Origin: an uncultured Collinsella sp.
GTDB taxonomy: Bacteria; Actinomycetota; Coriobacteriia; Coriobacteriales; Coriobacteriaceae
Assembly: GCA_905204635.1 (NCBI GenBank)
Contig: CAJLAN010000086.1
Span: 1 to 7,029 of the forward strand
Reading direction: 5' to 3'
Length of the DNA: 7,029 bases
Shown here: piece by piece, positions 1 to 6,143 of the stretch
Position numbering within the stretch: position 1 is the first letter of the stretch
Layout of the letters: every line of letters starts with the position of its first letter
Translations under genes and position numbers: made by a program
The notes under the pieces: generated by a model
The model's input: only the letters and a program-made list of their open reading frames with translations
Database searches by the model: none
What the model was told of the DNA's origin: nothing

Positions 1-52
1 CGAGAACCGCATGCACACCATCAAGGCTGTCATGTACGCCACGCTCAAGTAA
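1..52 (+). CDS. arcB: Ornithine carbamoyltransferase, C-terminal end only (5' end outside window)
   Basis: The open frame entering the window (codons from base 2) ends at TAA 50-52 and reads ENRMHTIKAVMYATLK. The ENRMHTIKAVM block is the characteristic last helix of ornithine carbamoyltransferases, especially the catabolic ArcB type, which usually end a few residues after it. The enzyme interconverts citrulline plus phosphate with ornithine plus carbamoyl phosphate; in the arginine deiminase pathway it runs towards ornithine, and the carbamoyl phosphate then yields ATP. The transporter gene that follows supports the catabolic reading over the biosynthetic ArgF. Only 16 residues are visible, so the family call rests on one short motif plus context. 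Confidence 0.72.
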   Translation, partial: ENRMHTIKAVMYATLK

Positions 53-68
53 GAGCATCTAGCATCTC

Positions 69-104
69 GCTCGGGGTGTATTGCTGCACACCCCGAGCAG
101 TTTT
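69..104 (+). terminator. Intrinsic terminator after arcB
   Basis: An 11-bp perfect stem pairs 69-79 (GCTCGGGGTGT) with 88-98 (ACACCCCGAGC) around an 8-nt loop and is followed by AG and TTTT at 101-104. It lies 16 bp after the arcB stop. The T-run is short, so some readthrough into the transporter gene is plausible, which would let arcB be expressed more than its exporter partner. Confidence 0.85.
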
Positions 105-115
105 ATCTGGTAATA

Positions 116-166
116 ATCTCGCATCAAGCGGCAGGCACGGCACGGAAGAGCCGCTTCTGGCGAGAT
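116..166 (+). promoter_or_regulatory. Two-tier stem-loop in the leader of the transporter gene
   Basis: ATCTCGC (116-122) pairs perfectly with GCGAGAT (160-166), and AAGCGGC (126-132) pairs perfectly with GCCGCTT (150-156). The two 7-bp helices are stacked across a symmetric 3x3 internal loop and capped by a 17-nt purine-rich loop containing GGCACGGCACGG. The structure ends 16 nt before the ribosome-binding site of the transporter. It could be a regulatory leader, an mRNA-stabilising 5' structure or a protein site. No known riboswitch class is recognised. ATCTCGC also occurs at 64-70 just before the terminator, so GCGAGAT has an alternative partner. Confidence 0.4.
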
Positions 167-182
167 CAGTAAATGATTTATG

Positions 183-190
183 AAGGGGGG
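183..190 (+). promoter_or_regulatory. Ribosome-binding site that sets the transporter start
   Basis: AAGGGGGG at 183-190 lies 9 nt before ATG 200. The in-frame ATG at 191 touches the G-run directly (no spacer), and the in-frame ATG at 173 lies upstream of it, so neither can use it. This favours ATG 200 as the true start. Confidence 0.65.
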
Positions 191-199
191 ATGAGAACT

Positions 200-1678
200 A
201 TGACTGAGACCGCTAAGAAAAAGCGCGGTATGCCTTCATCGTTCACCATTCTTCTTGCTCTGCTGGCAATTGTCGCAGTGATTACCGTTATCGTCTCCGG
301 CACGTCCGGCGGCGCGGTTACTGCCGCCCGTCTGAGCGATTTCTGCACCGCCCCGATTAAGGGCTTCGCTGACGCTCTGCCCGTCTGCCTCTTCGTTATG
401 ATCCTGGGCGGCTTCCTCGGTATGATGACCGAGACCGGCGCCCTGGACAACGGCATCGCCGTTCTGGTGCAGAAGCTTAAGGGCAACGAGATTATGCTCA
501 TTCCCGTGCTGATGCTCATCTTCTCCCTCGGTGGTACCACCTATGGTATGTGCGAGGAGACCGTTCCCTTCTACGCCCTGCTCGCCGCTACCATGATGGC
601 TGCTGGCTTCGACCCCATGGTCGGTGCCGCTACCGTCCTGCTCGGCGCTGGCTGCGGCTGCCTGGGCTCCACGGTTAACCCGTTCGCCGTCGGCGCTGCC
701 GTCGACGCTCTGACCGGCGTTGGCATTGAGGTCAACCAGTCCATCATCATCGGCCTCGGTGCCGTCCTGTGGATTGTCACTACCGCTATGTCCATCTTCT
801 TCGTGATGAGCTACGCCAAGAAGGTCAAGGCTGACAAGGGTTCCACCATCCTATCGATGCAGGAGCTCAAGGACGCCGAAGAGGCTCACGGCAAGGCTGC
901 TTCCGAGGTCCACAAGGAGGTCAAGCTCACCGGTCGTCAGAAGGGTGTTCTGATCGCCTTCGCCTTCACCTTCGTCGTCATGATCGTCGGCTTCATTCCG
1001 CTGGCCGACCTCAACGAGGGCGTCGCCAACTTCTTCGACGCCGGCGCTGTCTACGACGCCGACGGTAACACCGTCGTCCAGGGCTGGTCTGCCCTGATCA
1101 CCGGCCTGCCCATTGGCCAGTGGTACTTCGACGAGGCTTCCACCTGGTTCTTCCTCATGGCTGTCCTGATCGGTATCATCGGTGGCCTGTCCGAGAAGCA
1201 GATCGTCAACACCTTCATTACCGGCGCTGCCGACATGATGTCCGTTGTCCTCGTCATCGCTCTCGCCCGTGGTATCTCCGTTCTCATGGCTAACACCGGC
1301 CTCGACGTCTACGTCCTCGACGCTGCCGCCAATGCCCTGGCTGGCCTGTCCGGCGTGATCTTCGCTCCCATGAGCTTCCTGGTCTACTTCGGCCTGTCCT
1401 TCCTGATCCCCTCGACCTCCGGTATGGCTACCGTCTCCATGCCCATCATGGGACCGCTGGCTGTTAAGCTCGGCTTCTCGCCCGAGGTCATGGTCATGAT
1501 CTTCTCTGCCGCCATCGGTGTCGTGAACCTGTTCACCCCGACCTCCGGCGCCATCATGGGCGGTCTCGCCCTGGCCAAGATCGAGTGGACGACCTGGCTC
1601 AAGTTTGCCCTTAAGCTCATCGTCGCTCTCTCCGTCGTCTGCGCCGTCATCCTGACCGTCGCCTGCGTGCTGATCTAA
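200..1678 (+). CDS. yfcC: YfcC/DcuC-family membrane transporter, probable arginine/ornithine antiporter (ArcD-like)
   Basis: A 492-residue polytopic inner-membrane protein, normal length for the YfcC (DcuC, C4-dicarboxylate anaerobic carrier-like) family. After a basic N-terminus (KKKR, residues 6-9), the first membrane segment covers about residues 15-34, and many more follow, with a soluble charged stretch around residues 210-245. Family motifs seen include GGTTYGMCEETVPF, GCLGSTVNPF, the C-terminal IPSTSGMATVSMPIMGP and NLFTPTSGAIMGGLALAK. The paired half-repeats with small-residue re-entrant loops are typical of this ion-transporter fold. Streptococcal ArcD belongs to this family, and the gene lies 147 bp after arcB, so arginine uptake coupled to ornithine export is the likeliest role. 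Substrate is inferred from context; another amino acid, a peptide or a dicarboxylate cannot be excluded. Codon use is very biased (GCC/GCT, GTC, CTC, ATC), suggesting high expression. ATG 200 was chosen by ribosome-site spacing; ATG 173 would add nine residues. Confidence 0.85.
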   Translation: MTETAKKKRGMPSSFTILLALLAIVAVITVIVSGTSGGAVTAARLSDFCTAPIKGFADALPVCLFVMILGGFLGMMTETGALDNGIAVLVQKLKGNEIMLIPVLMLIFSLGGTTYGMCEETVPFYALLAATMMAAGFDPMVGAATVLLGAGCGCLGSTVNPFAVGAAVDALTGVGIEVNQSIIIGLGAVLWIVTTAMSIFFVMSYAKKVKADKGSTILSMQELKDAEEAHGKAASEVHKEVKLTGRQKGVLIAFAFTFVVMIVGFIPLADLNEGVANFFDAGAVYDADGNTVVQGWSALITGLPIGQWYFDEASTWFFLMAVLIGIIGGLSEKQIVNTFITGAADMMSVVLVIALARGISVLMANTGLDVYVLDAAANALAGLSGVIFAPMSFLVYFGLSFLIPSTSGMATVSMPIMGPLAVKLGFSPEVMVMIFSAAIGVVNLFTPTSGAIMGGLALAKIEWTTWLKFALKLIVALSVVCAVILTVACVLI

Positions 1679-1692
1679 GTACCCAACGGGTA

Positions 1693-1764
1693 CCCCACGG
1701 AAACCTTGACGATCCTGTAAAGGATCACCTGGTCATCGTCTGTCCGGTGGGGTCAACCCACCGG
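1693..1764 (+). other. Mutually exclusive RNA pairings after the transporter gene
   Basis: Two alternative folds share the same bases. In fold A, CCCCAC-GGA (1693-1701) pairs with TCCGGTGGGG (1743-1752, one bulged G), and GACGAT (1708-1713) pairs with ATCGTC (1735-1740), giving a long two-part stem. In fold B, GATCCT (1711-1716) pairs with AGGATC (1721-1726), and CCGGTGGG (1744-1751) pairs with CCCACCGG (1757-1764). The folds cannot coexist because 1711-1713 and 1744-1751 are used in both. Such an arrangement is what a switch would have, but GC-rich sequence also produces it by chance. Confidence 0.3.
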
Positions 1765-1780
1765 TAGACTCCTACCTTTA

Positions 1781-1811
1781 GCCCCCTTCCGTTCCGTGCG
1801 CGGGAGGGGGC
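1781..1811 (+). terminator. GC-rich stem, possible weak terminator of the transporter transcript
   Basis: GCCCCCTTCCG (1781-1791) pairs with CGGGAGGGGGC (1801-1811) over 11 bp including one G-U, with a 9-nt loop. What follows is GCTCTTGTGTT, not a clean T-run, so termination here would be inefficient. It is the first strong stem after the transporter that resembles a terminator; the better one is at 1938-1979. Confidence 0.35.
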
Positions 1812-1819
1812 GCTCTTGT

Positions 1820-1908
1820 GTTCCGGCGTTTTACCAAACGCCGGAACCACTCGACGCTGCGCCTATGGGTTCCGTCGTTCTAACGAACGGCGGATCGGTT
1901 GACGCTGC
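1820..1908 (+). repeat. Tandem pair of covarying hairpin units, 49-bp period
   Basis: Unit 1 (1820-1860) and unit 2 (1869-1908) align with one single-base gap and match at 31 of 40 aligned positions. Each is a hairpin with a UAMC tetraloop (TACC at 1832-1835, TAAC at 1881-1884) followed by a tail ending in GACGCTGC. Stem 1 is 12 bp (1820-1831 with 1836-1847); stem 2 is 10 bp (1871-1880 with 1885-1894) including one G-U. At two pairs both partners changed while pairing was kept: T1831-A1836 became C1880-G1885, and G1826-C1841 became T1875-G1890. One change (A1846 to T1895) breaks a pair near the base. Covariation between copies points to selection on RNA structure. GACGCTGC also occurs once as codons inside the transporter gene, so the tail alone is weak evidence. 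Confidence 0.6.
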
Positions 1909-1937
1909 ACGGGCACCAGGGCGACAACTTGTCATTC

Positions 1938-1979
1938 AAAGAGGCCGGCATGACCAAAAGGTCTATGCCGGCCTCTTTT
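1938..1979 (+). terminator. Very strong intrinsic terminator closing the hairpin-rich region
   Basis: AAAGAGGCCGGCAT (1938-1951) pairs perfectly with ATGCCGGCCTCTTT (1965-1978). The stem continues as GACC (1952-1955) with GGTC (1960-1963) around an AAAA loop, with T1964 bulged, giving 18 bp in total. TTTT at 1976-1979 ends the downstream arm. It lies about 260 bp after the transporter stop and about 245 bp before the next gene, so it ends whatever is transcribed through 1680-1937. Confidence 0.85.
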
Positions 1980-2034
1980 CATGCCAATTTGTTCGCCCTG
2001 GTGTTCGTTCGCTGACTTATGCTCCACCTGCGAT

Positions 2035-2178
2035 GTTGCCGATGTTGGTGCGGAGCGTTTTGGTTTCTGCGCCAACTTGGCGTGGTGGGGCGGTGCGTTT
2101 GGGGTAGATCGTTTGGGGCGGTGGGCGTGTTTGGTTGGTGCCTGTTGATGGTCTGGGTATCGAGGAGGGCGGGCTCCG
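2035..2178 (+). other. G/T-rich tract with periodic G-runs, no gene seen
   Basis: The + strand here is almost purely G and T with few A or C. GGGG runs start at 2087, 2101 and 2115 (14-bp period), with a further GGG at 2123-2125. CGTTTGGGG is repeated at 2096-2104 and 2110-2118, and GGGGCGGTG at 2087-2095 and 2115-2123. More G-runs (GGAGGGCGGG) lie at 2164-2173 in the promoter spacer. Together with 1980-2034, where I see nothing, this fills the gap up to the promoter. A non-canonical G-quadruplex is possible, but two of the loops would be 10 nt. Frames that cross it on either strand are low-complexity and unconvincing. Confidence 0.4.
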
Positions 2179-2185
2179 TTATAAT
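2156..2185 (+). promoter_or_regulatory. Promoter of the UPF0371 gene
   Basis: A perfect TATAAT -10 box lies at 2180-2185, 39 bp before the start codon. The -35 region (around 2156-2162) has no good match, so the promoter may need an activator or rely on the spacer, which contains the imperfect dyad GGAG/CTCC (2164-2167 and 2174-2177). Transcription would begin near 2192. Confidence 0.6.
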
Positions 2186-2224
2186 CGCCTAGAACATTAA
2201 TTGGAAACGGGACGGGAGCCATAC

Positions 2225-3706
2225 ATGCGCCAGGGTTTCGACAACGCGAAATATATCGAGCTGCAGGCCGCTCATATTAAGGAGCGCATCTCGCAGTTTG
2301 GCGGCAAACTCTATTTGGAGTTTGGCGGCAAGCTGTTTGACGACTATCACGCGAGTCGCGTGCTGCCGGGTTTTGAACCGGACAGCAAGTTCCGCATGCT
2401 CAAGAGCATCGCCGACGATGTCGAGGTTATCATCGCGATCAACGCGAACCACATCGAGAAAAACAAGGCTCGTGGTGACCTCGGCATTACCTATGACGAG
2501 GATGTGCTGCGCCTGGTTGACCTGTTTCGCGGCAACGGCTTTGCCGTCGCGGCTGTGGTCATCACCCAGTATGCCGGCCAGCCTGCTGCCGATGTGTTCC
2601 GCAACCGCCTGAACGCGCTCGGTATTCCCGCCAAGCTGCACTATCCCATCGAGGGGTATCCGCACGATGTCGATCTGATCGTGTCCGACGATGGCTACGG
2701 CAAGAACGAGTTTGTCGAGACCACGCGTCCGCTCGTTGTCGTGACGGCACCCGGCCCCGGCTCGGGCAAGCTCGCCACTTGCCTCTCGCAGCTGTATCAC
2801 GAGCATAAGCACGGTACCGCCGCCGGCTATGCCAAGTTCGAGACCTTCCCGGTCTGGAATCTTCCTCTGACGCATCCGGTCAATATTGCCTACGAGGCCG
2901 CCACGGCTGACCTCGACGACGCCAATATCATCGATTCGTTCCACCTTGAGGCCTACAACAAGACCACGGTCAACTACAACCGCGACGTCGAGGCCTTCCC
3001 GGTAGTCCGTGCCCTGATGGAAAAGATCCTGGGCAAGAGCCCCTACCAGAGCCCTACGGACATGGGCGTCAATATGGTCGGCTTTGCCATCACCGATGAC
3101 GATGCCTGCCGCGACGCTTCCAAGATGGAGATCGTCCGCCGCTACTTTACCGCGGTCGAAAATGTGCGCCGTACCGGCGTGGGCGATGAGCAAGTCGACC
3201 GTCTCAAGATTATTATGAAGAAAGCCGGCATCGATAAGAACTACTCACCGGCGCGCTCGGCGGCCCTCACCAGGGAGCAGCTGACGGGTGGTCCCGTGGG
3301 TGCCATGGTCATGCCCGATGGCTCCGTGGTGACCGGTAAGACCTCCACGCGCCTGGGCGCCGCAAGTTCGCTCATTATGAACGCCCTCAAGCATGTCTCG
3401 GGCGTCGACCTTGAGCTCGAGGTCATTAGCGATGAGGCGATCGAGCCCATCAGCAAGCTCAAGACGCATTTCCTGGGAAGCAAAAACCCGCGCCTCCACA
3501 CCGACGAGACGCTTATGGCGCTGTCGATCACCTCGGCCACGAGTGAGACGGCCGCTCGCGTCCTTTCGGGCCTGGAGCAGCTGCGCGGTTGCGATGCCTT
3601 CTTTAGCGTGATCATCTCGCCGACGGACGAGACGGTACTGCGCAAACTGGGTATCAACGTGTGCTGCGAGCCCAAGTTTGAGCGTCGCGGTTTCTTCCAT
3701 CGCTAA
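2225..3706 (+). CDS. UPF0371 / DUF1846 family protein of unknown function
   Basis: A 493-residue cytoplasmic protein, full length for UPF0371 (DUF1846). The N-terminal block MRQGFDNAKYIELQ, then KLYLEFGGKL (28-37) and the HASRVLPGF segment (42-50), are family hallmarks. A glycine-rich APGPGSGK stretch at residues 175-182 resembles a Walker A loop and follows a hydrophobic strand (PLVVVTA), so a nucleotide or phosphate ligand is plausible. I see no assigned catalytic activity, signal peptide or membrane segment. Family members have solved structures from structural genomics, but to my knowledge no established biochemical role. ATG 2225 has GGGAG at 2214-2218 with 6-nt spacing; the upstream in-frame TTG at 2201 has no such site and would precede the conserved MRQGF. 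It is transcribed alone, between its own promoter and a terminator at 3741. Confidence 0.88.
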   Translation: MRQGFDNAKYIELQAAHIKERISQFGGKLYLEFGGKLFDDYHASRVLPGFEPDSKFRMLKSIADDVEVIIAINANHIEKNKARGDLGITYDEDVLRLVDLFRGNGFAVAAVVITQYAGQPAADVFRNRLNALGIPAKLHYPIEGYPHDVDLIVSDDGYGKNEFVETTRPLVVVTAPGPGSGKLATCLSQLYHEHKHGTAAGYAKFETFPVWNLPLTHPVNIAYEAATADLDDANIIDSFHLEAYNKTTVNYNRDVEAFPVVRALMEKILGKSPYQSPTDMGVNMVGFAITDDDACRDASKMEIVRRYFTAVENVRRTGVGDEQVDRLKIIMKKAGIDKNYSPARSAALTREQLTGGPVGAMVMPDGSVVTGKTSTRLGAASSLIMNALKHVSGVDLELEVISDEAIEPISKLKTHFLGSKNPRLHTDETLMALSITSATSETAARVLSGLEQLRGCDAFFSVIISPTDETVLRKLGINVCCEPKFERRGFFHR

Positions 3707-3740
3707 GTTTGAAGCACCGCGGTAATTGCATTGCATTTTG

Positions 3741-3773
3741 GCCGTATCGGGTTAGCGCCCGGTACGGCTTTTT
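3741..3773 (+). terminator. Intrinsic terminator of the UPF0371 gene
   Basis: GCCGTATCGGG (3741-3751) pairs with CCCGGTACGGC (3758-3768) over 11 bp with one G-U and a 6-nt loop, followed by TTTTT at 3769-3773. It lies 35 bp after the stop codon. Confidence 0.9.
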
Positions 3774-3837
3774 GATCAATAAAGCGCCTATTTCGGCGAA
3801 AAATAGCTGTTTACCTGCCTAGAAACAATTTGAGCGG

Positions 3838-3845
3838 TATACAAT
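3838..3845 (+). promoter_or_regulatory. Candidate promoter -10 of the winged-helix regulator gene
   Basis: TATACAAT at 3838-3845 gives a good -10 (TACAAT at 3840-3845) in an AT-rich island after the terminator. No convincing -35 lies at 16-18 bp; TTTACC at 3810-3815 is too far. The box sits inside the imperfect dyad GGTATACAATAACC (3836-3849), which could be an operator, perhaps autoregulatory. This is inference. The leader from here to the start codon is about 110 nt. Confidence 0.45.
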
Positions 3846-3879
3846 AACCGTAACTGTTTCATCCTTAGCGGGATGCCGC

Positions 3880-3933
3880 ATGATGGACATTACCTGCCAT
3901 CGTGAGGTGTGTCGGTCGCGCACGGCGCGTTAG
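3880..3933 (+). CDS. Possible leader mini-ORF (17 codons) before the regulator gene
   Basis: ATG 3880 opens a frame ending at TAG 3931-3933 that encodes MMDITCHREVCRSRTAR. Four of its 17 residues are arginine and two are cysteine. The only ribosome-site candidate is a weak GGGA at 3870-3873. Its start lies within the 8-bp hairpin CATGATGG/CCATCGTG (3879-3886 with 3897-3904). The arginine content recalls attenuator peptides, but a frame this short arises easily by chance, and no terminator/antiterminator pair follows it. Confidence 0.2.
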   Translation: MMDITCHREVCRSRTAR

Positions 3934-3962
3934 ATGCTCGTGCTCGGTTTGAGGAGGCTGCT

Positions 3963-4301
3963 ATGGCGGGCAAGGGTCGTGCGAGTGTCAACGATATGAA
4001 GCGTGTCGAGGTGCTGGTGTTGATGGAGATCGACCAGCAAACCGAAGACAATGGCGGGCCGTATGGTTTCTCGCGCAAAACGCTTGCCGAGCGCGTGGGG
4101 GTTTCGCCGTATCGTGCCCGCGCCGCAATCGATCGCTTGGATTCCGAAGGCATGATTGATGTCGTCTCGCGTTATAGCGACGACGGCGGTCAGCTTGCAA
4201 ATGGCATTTGCCTCACCGAACGCGGCGAGTGGTATCTTGAGGGCGTCCGTACCGGCATGCTCGTTCAAGAAATGCTTGAGGACGAGGTTGCTGATCGATA
4301 G
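3963..4301 (+). CDS. Small winged-helix DNA-binding regulator
   Basis: A 112-residue protein consisting of one winged helix-turn-helix domain. Residues 14-25 form a first helix (RVEVLVLMEIDQ). Residues 36-63 (FSRKTLAERVGVSPYRARAA and on to the EG) form the helix-turn-helix, with SPYRARAAIDRL as recognition helix. Residues 64-85 form the wing (hairpin around SDDGGQLANG), and a final helix starts at TERGEWYL. The layout is that of MarR/GntR-like and HTH_36-type regulators. No ligand-binding domain is present, so it may sense nothing itself or act as a partner. The start is fixed by GAGGAGG (3951-3957), 5 nt before ATG 3963; GTG 3909 in the same frame has no comparable site. It lies just before the pyrG operon but has its own terminator, so any control of pyrG is speculation. 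Target and exact family are unknown. Confidence 0.75.
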   Translation: MAGKGRASVNDMKRVEVLVLMEIDQQTEDNGGPYGFSRKTLAERVGVSPYRARAAIDRLDSEGMIDVVSRYSDDGGQLANGICLTERGEWYLEGVRTGMLVQEMLEDEVADR

Positions 4302-4325
4302 CAGCATGTAACCCTTGCCATAGCG

Positions 4326-4357
4326 ACGCCGCCTGGGAAACCGGGCGGCGTTTTGTT
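4326..4357 (+). terminator. Intrinsic terminator of the regulator gene
   Basis: ACGCCGCCTGG (4326-4336) pairs with CCGGGCGGCGT (4341-4351) over 11 bp with one G-U, capped by a GAAA tetraloop and followed by TTTTGTTT. It separates the regulator from pyrG. Confidence 0.9.
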
Positions 4358-4392
4358 TCAAGATTGAGAAATGCAATCGCACGCGAGAAAAA

Positions 4393-4421
4393 TTGCGAAC
4401 GGTCCGCGGCGCGAGTATTAC
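4393..4421 (+). promoter_or_regulatory. pyrG: Candidate pyrG-xerD promoter
   Basis: TTGCGA (4393-4398) and TATTAC (4416-4421) are 17 bp apart, each matching the consensus hexamer at four of six positions. TACAAT at 4419-4424 is an overlapping alternative -10. Transcription would start near 4428-4431, giving a leader of about 50 nt. The GGGC start used for reiterative control of pyrG in several Gram-positive bacteria is not present; the RNA would start GACCCG or CCG. Confidence 0.5.
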
Positions 4422-4437
4422 AATGAAGACCCGTAAG

Positions 4438-4473
4438 ATGTGGATAAACAACTTCTACGGGAAGCGCAGGTAA
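4438..4473 (+). CDS. Possible 11-codon leader peptide before pyrG
   Basis: ATG 4438 to TAA 4471-4473 encodes MWINNFYGKRR and ends 6 nt before the pyrG start. The pyrG ribosome site (CAGG 4467-4470) lies inside its last codons, so translating it would cover or couple to pyrG initiation. It has no clear ribosome site of its own and would be only about 7-10 nt from the predicted RNA start. Chance occurrence is likely. Confidence 0.22.
   Translation: MWINNFYGKRR
4439..4447 (-). promoter_or_regulatory. Exact consensus DnaA box in the pyrG leader
   Basis: The + strand reads TGTGGATAA, the exact complement of the DnaA box TTATCCACA. It lies 17-25 bp downstream of the predicted -10 and in the loop of a possible RNA hairpin (CCCGTA 4430-4435 with TACGGG 4456-4461). 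I noticed no second exact copy. A single box at a promoter fits transcriptional control by the replication initiator; it is not an origin. Confidence 0.5.
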
Positions 4474-6141
<1,668 letters not shown>

Positions 6142-6143
6142 GG

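Larger units (their letters stand above)
1680..1979 (+). ncRNA. Candidate structured non-coding RNA or long structured 3' UTR
   Basis: This 300-bp stretch between the transporter stop and a strong terminator has no credible protein gene but contains successive strong inverted repeats: GATCCT/AGGATC (1711-1726), CCGGTGGG/CCCACCGG (1744-1764), an 11-bp stem (1781-1811), a 12-bp stem (1820-1847), a 10-bp stem (1871-1894) and the terminator stem (1938-1978). Two of the hairpin units are diverged tandem copies. All are oriented consistently with + strand transcription ending at 1979. I found no convincing promoter inside it (TTGACG at 1706 and 1899 lack a matching -10), so it may be transcribed from the transporter promoter and released by processing. 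I do not recognise a named RNA class. Confidence 0.35.

Noticed and set aside
173..199. Upstream ATG 173 (or ATG 191) as the transporter start
   Set aside because: The only strong ribosome site (183-190) lies after ATG 173 and directly against ATG 191; ATG 200 has correct spacing.
1706..1734. TTGACG as a -35 for a promoter inside the hairpin block
   Set aside because: No acceptable -10 occurs 16-18 bp downstream, and the hexamer is part of a predicted stem; the same holds for TTGACG at 1899.
1744..1811. T-box, tmRNA, RNase P or SRP RNA in the gap after the transporter
   Set aside because: None of their signature sequences is visible, and no aminoacyl-tRNA synthetase or amino acid gene follows directly.
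1820..1896. Guanidine-II (mini-ykkC) riboswitch, suggested by two adjacent small hairpins
   Set aside because: That class needs ACGR terminal loops; the loops here are TACC and TAAC (GGTA and GTTA on the other strand), and no guanidine-related gene follows.
1796..2222. Two frames of about 100 codons, one on each strand, crossing the hairpin block and the G/T-rich tract
   Set aside because: Both read through the 18-bp terminator stem at 1938-1979, have low-complexity composition and lack ribosome sites.
2189..3193. 334-codon open frame on the - strand opposite the UPF0371 gene
   Set aside because: Antisense shadow of a conserved full-length family member; no recognisable motifs.
4439..4447. 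Replication origin, suggested by the DnaA box
   Set aside because: Only one exact box was noticed, with no AT-rich unwinding region or dnaA/dnaN nearby; a promoter site is the better reading.
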